Shown here: positions 1 through 9,745 of the stretch, in pieces
How positions within the stretch are numbered: position 1 is the first letter of the stretch
How the letters are laid out: each line of letters begins with the position of its first letter
From: a bacterium
GTDB lineage: Bacteria; Electryoneota; RPQS01
Length of the DNA: 64,000 bases
NCBI GenBank assembly: GCA_016703065.1
Contig: JADJCU010000001.1
Span: 938,872-1,002,871 of the forward strand
Direction: 5' to 3'
The notes under the pieces: model-generated
The model's database searches: none
What the model was told of the DNA's origin: nothing
Seen by the model: the letters and a program-made list of their open reading frames with translations, nothing else
Program-made: the position numbers and the translations under genes

Positions 1-20
1 CATCGCCCGCTGGTAGCTGA

Positions 21-48
21 CAAGAAGCGGCCCGGATGTCCGGGCCGC
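21..48 (-). terminator. Rho-independent terminator of the first secreted-protein gene
   Basis: A perfect GC stem (GCGGCCCGG / CCGGGCCGC, 27-48) is followed on the minus strand by a short T-rich tract. It lies 28 bp past the stop codon at 76. Confidence 0.75.
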
Positions 49-75
49 TGGTAACAATCGAACGTGACCTCAGGG

Positions 76-2622
76 TCACTCAGTCTTGACTATGCCGGTC
101 GGTGCCGCAGGAGCCGAGAGCGCCGGATTGCAATCCCGCGTCACCACGAAAATCCGCTCCGAATCGTAGTAGCTCGCCGTGTAAATGACGCTGCCGCTAA
201 CCCAGCCGGACGCTTCCTCCGTGAATGTCGCAGGAAAGACGGCGTTCGGATCTGCCGACGACCATACCCGCACCAGCGACAAGTCCGAAACCCAGAAGCG
301 AATGGAATACAAGTCTGCGTCGACCAACTGAATCGTCGTACTATCCACCGGCTCGCACACGGGCGTCAAACAGAAAGCGGCGTTGTTATAGACTACTGTG
401 GGCGAGTCATCAAACACCTGAATCATCTGCCCGTCTCCGAATGGCGACGTGGCCCAATAAAACAGACACTCATCTGCAACCAACTGCGCAATGTTGATCC
501 ACCCCGTACCAATGGGACACGGCGGATCGATGAACATGTCATACTGCATCAATTGAAATGCACCCCAATAGAGCGGAGGATAGGGCGTGCCGGTCAACAA
601 TGACGTGTAGCTATGGCTGGTCATCGTCACGCTGTCAAGGAATTCGACATAGAACTCACGCGGGGCATCCAGACAGCCTATCGTGCTTGCGAACCCCCAG
701 AAACGTACGCCACCGATCTCGGTGTCCGCATCGAAATAGTCCCAGTATTTGTAGAGACTGTTTACGGCGGATGGATACCCGGTCCCCGGTTCATCCGGAA
801 CGAATGGAGGTTGACTGACTGCCGAGTTGGGACCGCAAGTCGGTCTCGTGAAACACGCGCCCGTGGAGCAAGGCTCCATCAACGTGAAGATACCATCGTA
901 CAGTCCACAATCTGTCAATGACATGACAATACACTGCGGATTCTCCGGTTCGCCGATGCAGCATGAACCCCAGCATTCAGTCACGGACAGCGTATAAGGT
1001 CCGCAGTTCCCCGTCGACCAGCCGTCCACGGTCAGGTAATAGCCGCCTGCACTCAGGTGCTGACAAGGTATGGCGGAGAGCATCCAGCCGCCGCACCCGC
1101 CGTCCGCCCATGAGATGGCTCCGTCGCAGCAACTCTGCGAGAGAAACATGAAGCTGTCCCAGATGCTGTCGTCATTGCAGAGGGAGAAGGTCCAGTCCGA
1201 TTCGTATGGAATGTTCACATAGTACGCAATCTCTTCGCTCGGCTGAAATCCGCAGTCGTCGTATCTTCCGCACGTATTCCAACTGTGAGCTCCCGGTGCA
1301 GTCATGGCGAAGTCAATCACGCAGCCGTTGGCAGGGATGAGGTCCAAGCGGACGCGGTAATTGCGCAATCCCAGGATTCCGGTCGTCACCAGTGGCGCGA
1401 CAAACAGCGCGTAGGTTCCGGGAGCCAAGCTCTGTGTCGTGAAGACCCCGACCGAACAAGGGTAAATGGCCCCACTGCTGTAGTAGATGTTGACAGGGCA
1501 GCCGCCGGAAGTAACAAAGATGTGCGCCGGGAACTCGCTTTCGAGATAGATGTCCAGCGAGCAGGCCTCCGTCAATGTAAACCGATAGAAGTCCGTGTCG
1601 CGCCGGTCGCCGCCCCATGGATCGCGGTAGGTGAAGCCGTTGCCGCACACCCATGTGAACGGCTGAATGCTGCCCCACAACTCTATTTCAACGTTGTTGC
1701 AGGCGCCGTTACAATCTGAAAATACATTCACTGTGTCGGCGTACTCAAAGCACTCATAGACATCACCCGATTGACAAACCACGTCACACAAATCATGCAA
1801 CAAAATCGAATACGCGCCCGAGTTGGCGCCGTATCCGTCGACGATGATATAATACGTCTGTCCGGCATTCATGTTGAGGTACAAACGAGATTGCAGGCCG
1901 TAGTAGTCGTCATTGCAGCCAACCTGTGTGTTTCCGGGGCACGCGCCGCCGGTGTTGACATACAAGTATGTGTCGTAGCTTGAACCCTGCAGGGAGATTT
2001 CGTAGTAGTTTGTTGCGACCGGAGTAAATTGATAGATGACGTCAGGCGCGTTGGTCGTGTTGCAAGGTGTGATGGGGTTGTAGTTGTTTACATATCCCGC
2101 CGTTGTGCCCGTGAAGGAGATTGGCACGCCGATCATTGTCAGAGCGGGACAGGCGTCCGTGCCTTGATCGAGCGGATTGGGCTGCGGACGATTCACGTCG
2201 CGCTGCGCATAAAGGTCGTTCAATTGAGACTTGATGTTCGTGAAGATGACGGGGTCCAATCCCGACGAACTGACTCCGCCCGTCAATTGCAGTTCCAACT
2301 CCCGGATTTGCGCTTCAAGCGGTGAAGTCGGCGCAGCAACCGTGCCGTTGTGTTGTTGACCCAGTGGTATCGCTGTCGGAGGTTCCGTGACCCGAACATT
2401 TCCAACATGGCCGCGAACGAGAGGCAGTAGTTCCTGAATCCGCGCTTGCCATGCCGGATCGGGAGTCTCTCCGTTGTCTCGAGCGGCTTTCTGCTTCAAC
2501 TCAAGTTCAGCAATTTCAATTCGCGGGTTGCTGAGAGAGCTCGGCGCATTTGTTGCCGTATTGGAAGCATAAGACAGCATAGTCGCGCACACTACCGCAA
2601 ATATCATCATTAAACGTATCAT
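76..2622 (-). CDS. Secreted multidomain Cys-rich protein, paralogue A of a tandem array
   Basis: 848 residues. A signal peptide (about 1-20) is followed by a charged helical segment (30-145) ending in an 'NPLDQG' motif, then a PPC-like beta domain (about 157-275, with 'YDTYLYV' and 'CNDD' motifs). A second module (about 280-430) and a third (about 434-550) contain many cysteines. Next comes a 'GSCC' Cys-knot-like segment (551-596), and the C-terminal part ends without a recognisable sorting domain. AAGGAG lies 7 bp before the ATG, which decides the start. The gene has its own promoter and terminator. It is paralogous along its length to the next two genes. PPC-like domains are known in exported bacterial proteins; the exact role is unknown and probably extracellular or surface-related. 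Confidence 0.85.
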   Translation of the reverse strand: MIRLMMIFAVVCATMLSYASNTATNAPSSLSNPRIEIAELELKQKAARDNGETPDPAWQARIQELLPLVRGHVGNVRVTEPPTAIPLGQQHNGTVAAPTSPLEAQIRELELQLTGGVSSSGLDPVIFTNIKSQLNDLYAQRDVNRPQPNPLDQGTDACPALTMIGVPISFTGTTAGYVNNYNPITPCNTTNAPDVIYQFTPVATNYYEISLQGSSYDTYLYVNTGGACPGNTQVGCNDDYYGLQSRLYLNMNAGQTYYIIVDGYGANSGAYSILLHDLCDVVCQSGDVYECFEYADTVNVFSDCNGACNNVEIELWGSIQPFTWVCGNGFTYRDPWGGDRRDTDFYRFTLTEACSLDIYLESEFPAHIFVTSGGCPVNIYYSSGAIYPCSVGVFTTQSLAPGTYALFVAPLVTTGILGLRNYRVRLDLIPANGCVIDFAMTAPGAHSWNTCGRYDDCGFQPSEEIAYYVNIPYESDWTFSLCNDDSIWDSFMFLSQSCCDGAISWADGGCGGWMLSAIPCQHLSAGGYYLTVDGWSTGNCGPYTLSVTECWGSCCIGEPENPQCIVMSLTDCGLYDGIFTLMEPCSTGACFTRPTCGPNSAVSQPPFVPDEPGTGYPSAVNSLYKYWDYFDADTEIGGVRFWGFASTIGCLDAPREFYVEFLDSVTMTSHSYTSLLTGTPYPPLYWGAFQLMQYDMFIDPPCPIGTGWINIAQLVADECLFYWATSPFGDGQMIQVFDDSPTVVYNNAAFCLTPVCEPVDSTTIQLVDADLYSIRFWVSDLSLVRVWSSADPNAVFPATFTEEASGWVSGSVIYTASYYDSERIFVVTRDCNPALSAPAAPTGIVKTE

Positions 2623-2650
2623 AGCTGGCTCCTTGTGTAGGTCCTACAAG

Positions 2651-2679
2651 AATATCTTCACGCGCTCAGGCAATGTCAA
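2651..2679 (-). promoter_or_regulatory. Sigma70-like promoter for the 76-2622 gene
   Basis: Minus strand TTGACA, 17 bp spacer, GATATT, ending about 30 bp upstream of the ATG. Confidence 0.7.
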
Positions 2680-2691
2680 GGCTTTTTCTCC

Positions 2692-2720
2692 AAAAAAAAC
2701 GGCCCGTTGCCGGGCCGCTT
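2692..2720 (-). terminator. Rho-independent terminator of paralogue B
   Basis: Stem CGGCCCG / CGGGCCG (2700-2717) is followed on the minus strand by a run of eight T (2692-2699), just downstream of the stop at 2746. Confidence 0.85.
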
Positions 2721-2745
2721 TGAGTCGAATCAGTTGCTCTGCGAA

Positions 2746-5366
2746 CTATCTCTGCACTGGCGCGGCAGGACTAAACGGACTGCTGATCACCTGCACCGGG
2801 CTGTCGCCACCTTCAGGCGAAGTCAATAACGGCGCACATTCCATGGTGACCACGAAGATCATCTCGTAGGCCGGAATGTCCGGTGAAAAGAATGAGTAGG
2901 TGAAGGTTCCAGCAGAAAGATTGCCGCCCACCAGGACGTTGTAGGAAGTCGGGAAGACCGCATTCGGATCGGTTGACCACCACAGGGTTACGTAGCCGGC
3001 CGGCTGCCACCAACGCAATGTGTAGGCATCCTCGATGCCCGTGTATAGCTCAATCGTGACGCTGTCCGGCGCAGCGCACTTGCCGCCCAAACAGAAAGCC
3101 AATTCATGCGTGGTTTGGTACGGCGTGCCGCCGAGATAGTCTTCGAAAGCACGGATCCCGTTGCCCAACACCGTGACTGACCAGTAGAAATGACAGTTAT
3201 CCGAGTTCATTTCCACGATGCGCACGTAGCCATCGGAGATCGTGCACGGTGTGGGCAGGAACGTGTTGAACTCAACGATCTGATAAGCGCCCCAGTAGAC
3301 AGCAGGCAGCACCGTTCCCGTCAGCGTCACGGCGTACGTCTGCGTCACGTTGTTCACGCTGTCAATGAACAGGATTTCAAAGTCCCGCGCGCCGGTCGCG
3401 CAACTTGCATCGCCCAACACAACGCCCCAGAACTTCACCGAGTGAATATCACCAACTACTGAGAAGTCTTCGTATTGCCTCCAGTCGGTGCTGGGATCGG
3501 ACTGGAACGCATTCCAGTCTTCATCCGGCAGCGCGGGAAGCTGGCTATACAGCGCATCACCGCTGCACGTCGGACGCGTGTAGCATGCTCCCGACGAACA
3601 CGGCTCGGCGAACGTGAAACTGCCGCCTAACCCGATGCACATGCTGTTTGTGCCATATGCGCAGGCCGGATTCCCCGAATCGCCGTAACAGCATGAGCCA
3701 ATGCACTCATACACATTCAATTCGAACTCGCCGCACGAGCCTGTGGAAAAGCCTTCAACGGAGAGATAATACACACCCGCCGACAACGGCAAACAGTTGA
3801 TCGTGGACAGCGGGTAGCCGCAGCCGTCGTCGTCCGAGGCAATGACGGTCGAACAGCAATTCTGAGTCAAGTAAATCACCGGATCCCAGCTCGGGTCCGA
3901 ATTGCAGAGCGAGAAGGTCCAATCCGACGTGTAGGGAATCACCACGGCATAGGTCTTCTCTTCGCTGTCCCGCAAGTTGCAGTCGTTGCCCGCGCCGCAG
4001 GTGTTGTCGGAAAGAGAAGCCGGAGCCGTGACGTTGCCGTCCAGCGTGCAAGCGCAGGGAACCAGGTCCACGCGCATCCGATAGTCGTACAGTGCGTCAA
4101 GTCCCGAATACACGGTAGGCACGACCACCACGGCATAGGAACCGGGCTGAAGGCAAGACGTGATAAACGTCGCAGTCGAACAGGAATAACCCCACGCCGG
4201 CAGGACCTCAAGAATGTTCCACGGGCAACTACCGCCGGTGATGAGGATCTGCGAGCCGAACTCGGCGCGAATCGTCACTGCCAAGGAGCAGGCCTCCGTC
4301 AGCGTGATGCGGTAGGCATCTACATCCCGAGTATTGCCGCTGTCAGCGTTGGTGTATGTGAAACTGCGGCCGCAAATCGTTTGAAACGGAGGATATCCTG
4401 AAACGACTCTACTCCGCCGTAGAACGTTGGGTCACAGCCGCCGTCGCAATCTGTCGCTTCGTTGCCCGCGCCCCGGAATTCGCCCGCGCACTCCGGAATG
4501 TCCGTCGGCTCGCAGTCCACGTTGCAGTTGGACGTGATGCTCAACGCGTAGGCGCCGGTGCCGGTGGAGAATCCGTCCACAATGATGAAATACGTCATAA
4601 CTTCAAAAAGGTTCAGCGTGAGCTGCGAGTTGAGACCCGCGCCGCCGTCATCATCACACGCGACCTGCACCGTGCCCGGGCAGGCGCCGGTTGTGTTGAT
4701 CCACAGATACGTGTCGTACGAGCTGCCGTCCAACGAAATCGTATACGTCCCCGTGAACGGAGGCACAAAGGAATAGATCACATCGTTGGAATTCGTGTTG
4801 TTGGGGCAAACACCCGGATTCAGCAATCCATAGTTATTCGCCATGCCTACCGTCGTGCCGTTGTCGGTGTAGGGAACGCCCGTCACCACGGTGGCCGGAC
4901 AGACATCCGCGCCCTGATCAAGCGGGTTGCGCTCGCGGTTGATCGGGCGCTGCGCGTAGAGCAGATTCAACTGCTCTTTGACACTGAGGAACGTCACGTC
5001 ATCTGCTTGCCTGCTGAGACCTTGCATGAGTTGCAGCTCCAGCTCCTGAATCTGCTGCTCGAGCGGCGACAGCACCTGAGGGCGAATGATCGCACGCGCG
5101 CCGAAACCGTCGTTTTCCACTGAACGAAACGCCGTGGCGGGCACCTTCGAGCGATGCCCCTTGATCAGCGGAATCAGTTCATTCATCCTCACGACCAGCG
5201 CGGGGTCAATTGCATTACCAGCCTGTTTCGCGGAGGCAATCTGCGCCTCAATCTGCGCAAGCTCGACGGCGGGCGATTTCTGGGTCGGACTCAACAAGCC
5301 TGACGATTGCGCCTGCACGCACGCAACACAAGCCAAAACAAATACTAAAAAAATCCATCTCTGCAT
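2746..5366 (-). CDS. Secreted multidomain Cys-rich protein, paralogue B (frameshifted near 4399)
   Basis: The N-terminal part (5366 down to about 4400) has a signal peptide (MQRWIFLVFVLACVACVQA), a helical segment, the 'NPLDQG' motif and a PPC-like domain. The C-terminal part (about 4400 to 2746) lies in another frame and continues with the Cys-rich modules, the 'GSCC' segment and the C-terminal domain of its neighbours. Restoring one G in the GG at 4398-4399 (plus-strand CC) joins 'GGVESFQ' to 'GYPPFQTICG' and gives about 873 residues, close to the 848 and 804 of the paralogues. GGAG lies 6 bp before the ATG at 5366, so I prefer it to the ATG at 5378. The break is either a consensus error or a recent mutation. 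Function is unknown. Confidence 0.75.
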
Positions 5367-5413
5367 GTTCAGCTCCATAGTTAATTTTCAACTGCAATTC
5401 CCTACAATTAAAT

Positions 5414-5443
5414 AATATCGCTAAATATTCCTCGTTCTGTCAA
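5414..5443 (-). promoter_or_regulatory. Sigma70-like promoter for paralogue B
   Basis: Minus strand TTGACA, 18 bp spacer, GATATT; it precedes the preferred ATG at 5366 by about 48 bp. Confidence 0.65.
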
Positions 5444-5492
5444 GTTTATAGGCCAAATATGTCTACCCGTGTTTGAAGTCCGCAACCTCGCA

Positions 5493-5523
5493 AAACGGAA
5501 GCGGCCCGGGAAAACCGGGCCGC
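5493..5523 (-). terminator. Hairpin terminator of paralogue C
   Basis: Stem GCGGCCCGG / CCGGGCCGC with a GAAAA-type loop (5501-5523), followed on the minus strand by TTCCGTTTTG. It lies 29 bp after the stop. Confidence 0.7.
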
Positions 5524-5551
5524 GTCAGGTGAGTGAGCTGTATCGCGCAGA

Positions 5552-7966
5552 CTATTCGATGAGCTGGAAAATGTCGGATCGCTCAATCGCTATCGGAGGC
5601 GGGCCGCACTGATTCGTGACGACGTAACGCTCCTGCGGATCAATCGAGTTATGCTGAATCAGATAGTAGCCGGCCGGCAGATAGGCGCCGGCAACTGCCG
5701 TGTAGGTGGCCGGGAAGATCGCGTCGACATTCGTCGAATGCCAGAGTGTCGCGTAACCTTGCTCAACTTGACGGAAGTGAATCGGATAGAAGTTCGTCTG
5801 GAAAATCTCGATGAACACGCTGTCCGGCGCTGCACAGCCGCGTTCCAAACAGAGCGACATATCCACGGGCAGAACGGTCGGACCGCCGCTCGTGTGAATG
5901 ACCACGTTGCCATTGCCCTGCGGCGATGAGACCCACGCAAATACGCAGGCGTCACCGTCCGTGCTTTTCACCTGCACACGACCGGAGAGAATATTGCAAT
6001 CAGTCGGCAAATCCACATCGTATTGATAGACCGGGAAGTTCGGCCCGTAGTTCTGCGGCATCAGGTAGCCGATCGCCGAGGCGTTGTAGGTCTGCACCGC
6101 CGGCCCCGCCGAACTGTCCACGAACGTTATCTGGAAGGAGCACGGCTGATTGATGCACGGTTGACCGTTGGTATAGTCTGTGAACAGACCCCAGAAACGG
6201 ATCGAAGAAATCGGCCCCGATGCGCCGTAGTCTTCCCACAGGCCGTAGTTGATGTAGGTGTCCGAGGCAATCGCCGTCCACGCCTCCGTTGGCAGATGCG
6301 GCAACTGTGCGAGCTGGGAACTGTCTTCGCACTGCGGGCGCACGCCGCACACTTCGGGCGCGCACTGCTGCCCTTGTGTAAACTCGCCGCCCAGTTGCGC
6401 GCACTCCGACTGCGACATGAACGCGCATTGACGATTGTAGTAATCGCCGCCGTAGCAACACGAGCCTGCGCATACGAATGCCTGCAGGTAGAACTGAGCA
6501 CAGTCCCAGGCGTTGACGCCTTCAATCGTCAAATAGTAATTGCCCGGCTGCAACGGCACGCAGTCAATCTTCGCGTGTCCGTTCGGTCCGCAGCCATCCT
6601 CGCTCTGCGCAATGATTCCGCCGCTGCATTCCGAAGTGAGATACAGGTAGTTATTCCAACCAATTCCGGTGTTGCAGAGTTGGAATGTCCAATCGGATGC
6701 ATACGGAATCACGACGCAATAGGTTGCGTCGTCACTCGGTCGCAGTGAGTTATGTGAAATGCCGTCACAGCCGTTGGCCGTAAAGGACGCCGGCGCCATG
6801 AAGCTGCCGTCAACACGGCAGCCGGAGCAGGGGATCGGGTCAATCTTGAACAGATACGACTTCGGCGTCGTCATCCCCGAGTAGAAGTTCGGCGAGAGCT
6901 CAAATGAATAGGTTCCTGCCGGCAGACATTGCGTAACATACGTTCCGCCATTGCAGGCCGGGATGTTCAGCAGCGAAACGAAGTTTTGCGGCAAGCAGAA
7001 GCCGTACTCATTGATCTGCACGTTATATGAAAACGTGGCAAACATGGTTAACGAGAGACTGCACGGTTCGGTCAACGTGAAGAAGTAGCTGTCATTGTCG
7101 CGAATGCTGATGTTGTTCGGGTCCTGATAGGTGAAGCACTCGCCGCGCTGAAACTGACACAAGTTCATCGGCTGCCACTGCGGAAAGCCGCCGTACCACT
7201 GATTGTTACAGCCGCCGTTGCAGTCCCACGCTGCGTGCGACGGATCGCCCACCGCTTCCGCGCACTCCTGCTGCCAATCGTTCTGATTCCCGACCGGGCC
7301 GCAGTCAATGTTCAGGTTCAAGACAAAATTCCCCGAATACGTAAACCAACCGTCGACAATAATCCAGTAGGACTGCCCGGCGTACAACCACGCCTGTACA
7401 CGCGATTGCAGTCCGTAGTAGTCGTCGTTACAATCGAGTTGCGTGGTGCCGGGACAGGCGCCGCCGGTGCGAATGGACAGGTACGTATCGAAGTCGCTGC
7501 CTTGCGTGTCGAAAATGTAGTTCCCCGTGTTGGCAGGAACGAAGCGGTAGATCTTATCCGGCGCTGTGGGTGTGCTCGGAATAGGACACGGGCCCTCGGG
7601 TGTGAAATTGTTCGCCGCACCAATCGTCGTACCGTAGTCCGTCCACGGCTGGATGTTGTTCGGCATATCCACCGCCGGGCAGGCATCCGCGCCGTCATCC
7701 AGCGGATCATGCTCGCGCGGACGCTGTTCGTAGAGCGCGTTCAATTGCGCTTTCAACTGCGCGTAGGTCACATCATCGAGTGGACTCGAGTGCCCGGCAT
7801 TCTGGAGCCGCCGCTCCAAATCCAGAATCTGCTGCTCAAGTTCGGATGATGCGCCCAAGTAGATCGGGGACTCCGGGTAAAAGTCAATTCCCTCCGCATT
7901 CATGTCTGCATAAACCTGACCCACAACCACTAACACCAACAGCAACAATGTCTTCATCATGCGCAT
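5552..7966 (-). CDS. Secreted multidomain Cys-rich protein, paralogue C
   Basis: 804 residues from the ATG at 7966. The frame stays open upstream, but the promoter at 7997-8025, an AAGGGG sequence before 7966 and the signal peptide 'MKTLLLLVLVVVGQVYA' fix this start. Domain order matches the two genes downstream: helical segment with 'LEQQILDLERRL', 'DPLDDGADACPA' boundary, PPC-like domain, two Cys-rich beta modules, a 'GSCCYGGDYY' Cys segment and a C-terminal domain. No sorting domain is visible. The three paralogues form a direct tandem array, each with its own promoter and terminator, which points to gene duplication with independent expression. Role unknown, probably surface or secreted. 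Confidence 0.85.
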   Translation of the reverse strand: MRMMKTLLLLVLVVVGQVYADMNAEGIDFYPESPIYLGASSELEQQILDLERRLQNAGHSSPLDDVTYAQLKAQLNALYEQRPREHDPLDDGADACPAVDMPNNIQPWTDYGTTIGAANNFTPEGPCPIPSTPTAPDKIYRFVPANTGNYIFDTQGSDFDTYLSIRTGGACPGTTQLDCNDDYYGLQSRVQAWLYAGQSYWIIVDGWFTYSGNFVLNLNIDCGPVGNQNDWQQECAEAVGDPSHAAWDCNGGCNNQWYGGFPQWQPMNLCQFQRGECFTYQDPNNISIRDNDSYFFTLTEPCSLSLTMFATFSYNVQINEYGFCLPQNFVSLLNIPACNGGTYVTQCLPAGTYSFELSPNFYSGMTTPKSYLFKIDPIPCSGCRVDGSFMAPASFTANGCDGISHNSLRPSDDATYCVVIPYASDWTFQLCNTGIGWNNYLYLTSECSGGIIAQSEDGCGPNGHAKIDCVPLQPGNYYLTIEGVNAWDCAQFYLQAFVCAGSCCYGGDYYNRQCAFMSQSECAQLGGEFTQGQQCAPEVCGVRPQCEDSSQLAQLPHLPTEAWTAIASDTYINYGLWEDYGASGPISSIRFWGLFTDYTNGQPCINQPCSFQITFVDSSAGPAVQTYNASAIGYLMPQNYGPNFPVYQYDVDLPTDCNILSGRVQVKSTDGDACVFAWVSSPQGNGNVVIHTSGGPTVLPVDMSLCLERGCAAPDSVFIEIFQTNFYPIHFRQVEQGYATLWHSTNVDAIFPATYTAVAGAYLPAGYYLIQHNSIDPQERYVVTNQCGPPPIAIERSDIFQLIE

Positions 7967-7996
7967 GTGTCTACCCCTTGAGTTTGAAAGTGCCAC

Positions 7997-8025
7997 AATG
8001 TAAGGCAATTGTGAGCGTGTGTCAA
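7997..8025 (-). promoter_or_regulatory. Sigma70-like promoter for paralogue C
   Basis: Minus strand TTGACA, 17 bp spacer, TACATT. Its position rules out the longer reading frame start at 8077. Confidence 0.75.
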
Positions 8026-8043
8026 TGCATCCGCGAGCGAAAC

Positions 8044-8076
8044 AAAAAAAAGTGCGGCCCGGTCGCCCGAGCCGCA
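8044..8076 (-). terminator. Rho-independent terminator of the delta-60 repeat gene
   Basis: Stem TGCGGC-CGG / CCG-GCCGCA (8053-8076) followed on the minus strand by a run of T (8044-8050). Confidence 0.8.
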
Positions 8077-8123
8077 TCTGATTTCAAATCGCGGCGGCAC
8101 CGCTGCGGGTGCCCCGCAACCGG

Positions 8124-9575
8124 TCACTTCAACAAGACTGCCTTCTGTGTCGCGCTAAACTGTGGCGACGCGAGTTGCACGAAGTACGTGCCGCTGGAAA
8201 GATTCGCGCCGTTGAATTGCATCGAGTGCGTTCCCGCACCAAGTCTGCCACTGAAGATTTCGTTCACTTCTCTCCCCAACATATCAAACACTACCAACCG
8301 TCCGGTCACTTCGCGCGGCAAGTCAAACCTGATATTCGCCGTGTTGTTGAACGGATTGGGGTAGATGGGGTGGAGAGAGAACGCTGCAGAAATCGGGGAC
8401 GAGCCTTCGGTGGAAAGAGCGGGATCCGGGCCGGTTCTGACCAACCAGATGTCCCAATCAATTGCGCCAAATGACAAAGTCTGCCCGCCCAATATGAATC
8501 CGCCGTCGGATGTGACAGCGACCGATTCGCAATATTCACCATTACCACCGCCAAACGTACGACTCCACAGCAATGCGCCCGTGGAAGACAGCCGGACGAG
8601 CCAAAAATCGTCGTTTCCCACGCCAAATGAATAGCTCGAACCCGCGAGAATGTACCCGCCGTCTGATGTTTGCTGAAGCGAGTAGCAGAAGTCGTTAAAT
8701 ACTCCACCGTAAGTGTGAAGCCACTCGAGCGTCCCGTTGCCGTCCGTTTTTACGAGATAGAAGTCTCGGTCATCAGAGACACCGCTCTGTGTATGGCCGG
8801 CCAACGCAAAGCCGCCATCAGAGGTCTTTATCATGTCGTAGGCAACATCATTCGTGGCCCAGCCGAAGGTCCGACTCCAAAGCATCTGGCCAGCCGAATT
8901 CGTTCTCACGAGCCACGCGTCCGCTTCACCTGCGCCAAAGGACATGGTAAAACCGGCAAGTGCGTAGCCCCCGTCGGCAAGCTGCTCGATCGCATAGCAG
9001 ATGTCCGTTGAATTTCCGCCGAACGTCTGAGTCCACTGGTCTTCGCCTGCCGCATCCGATTTGATCAACCAAAAATCCGCGCCACCGGCACCGTACGAGC
9101 TTGTTTCACCACCAAGTGCAAATCCGCCATCGGATGTTTCTACAAGCGCATTGGCAAGATCCCTGGATGCGCCGCCCCAATAGCTGATGGTTTGGGGATC
9201 ACCAGCCGCTGTGTAGGTCGCGAAGTAAACATCTTCTTGCCCTCCGCCATATGACGTCGTCAGTCCTGCCATGGCGTAGCCGCCACCGGTACGCGCCACA
9301 ACATCGTTCGCATCCTCCGTCAACCCGCCGCCCAGCATGCGCGTCCATTCAGCGTTCCCGTTGACATCCGTCTTGACCAACCACGCGTCAACATCCGATG
9401 GACTGAAATTCGTTCTTCCCGCCAGAATAAATCCACCGTCGGTAGTCTCGTCGACAGACTTGCAAAGATCAGCGCCCGTCCCCCCGTACAGGCGGCTCCA
9501 CAGGCTATCAACGGGTTGCGCCATGACGCCGCACGCCAATCCAGCTATTAACAGTAGGAGAATCAGACTTTTCAT
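8124..9575 (-). CDS. Secreted beta-propeller-like repeat protein with type IX-like sorting domain
   Basis: 483 residues. Signal peptide (about 1-19), then about seven copies of a roughly 50-residue repeat built on 'TSDGGFILAG....DFWLVK.D..G...W...FGG', the pattern of delta-60/propeller-type repeats. The last 85 residues are a sorting domain ('YPNPFNNTANIRFDLP', 'GREV', 'SGTYFVQL', terminal 'KAVLLK') of the kind recognised by type IX secretion in the FCB group. GAGGTCGAGAG precedes the ATG. Single-gene unit with its own promoter and terminator. Probably exported and surface-attached or released; ligand unknown. Confidence 0.85.
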   Translation of the reverse strand: MKSLILLLLIAGLACGVMAQPVDSLWSRLYGGTGADLCKSVDETTDGGFILAGRTNFSPSDVDAWLVKTDVNGNAEWTRMLGGGLTEDANDVVARTGGGYAMAGLTTSYGGGQEDVYFATYTAAGDPQTISYWGGASRDLANALVETSDGGFALGGETSSYGAGGADFWLIKSDAAGEDQWTQTFGGNSTDICYAIEQLADGGYALAGFTMSFGAGEADAWLVRTNSAGQMLWSRTFGWATNDVAYDMIKTSDGGFALAGHTQSGVSDDRDFYLVKTDGNGTLEWLHTYGGVFNDFCYSLQQTSDGGYILAGSSYSFGVGNDDFWLVRLSSTGALLWSRTFGGGNGEYCESVAVTSDGGFILGGQTLSFGAIDWDIWLVRTGPDPALSTEGSSPISAAFSLHPIYPNPFNNTANIRFDLPREVTGRLVVFDMLGREVNEIFSGRLGAGTHSMQFNGANLSSGTYFVQLASPQFSATQKAVLLK

Positions 9576-9619
9576 CTCTCGACCTCGCTGTCCATTTTTG
9601 GATAAAGAACTCTATTTTT

Positions 9620-9648
9620 AATATCGATAAAGCAATTACGAATGTCAA
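9620..9648 (-). promoter_or_regulatory. Sigma70-like promoter for the delta-60 repeat gene
   Basis: Minus strand TTGACA, 17 bp spacer, GATATT, about 45 bp upstream of the ATG at 9575. Confidence 0.75.
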
Positions 9649-9697
9649 GCAGATTCGAATTCAACCCAAAATTGTTCGCAACGGCGACTGTCATAGG

Positions 9698-9720
9698 AAA
9701 AGAGCGGCCTTGCGGGCCGC
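9698..9720 (-). terminator. Hairpin terminator of the LVIVD operon
   Basis: Stem GCGGCC / GGCCGC (9704-9720) followed on the minus strand by TCTTTTCC, 26 bp past the stop at 9746. Confidence 0.65.
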
Positions 9721-9745
9721 CCTTCACAATTAGGTCTTTCGTTGG

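Noticed and set aside
4390..4400. Programmed -1 frameshifting in paralogue B
   Set aside because: No canonical slippery heptamer or following pseudoknot is seen, and the same kind of single-base break occurs in unrelated genes.
6023..6748. A 241-codon plus-strand open frame
   Set aside because: Antisense to the Cys-rich paralogue C, which has a promoter, signal peptide and paralogues.
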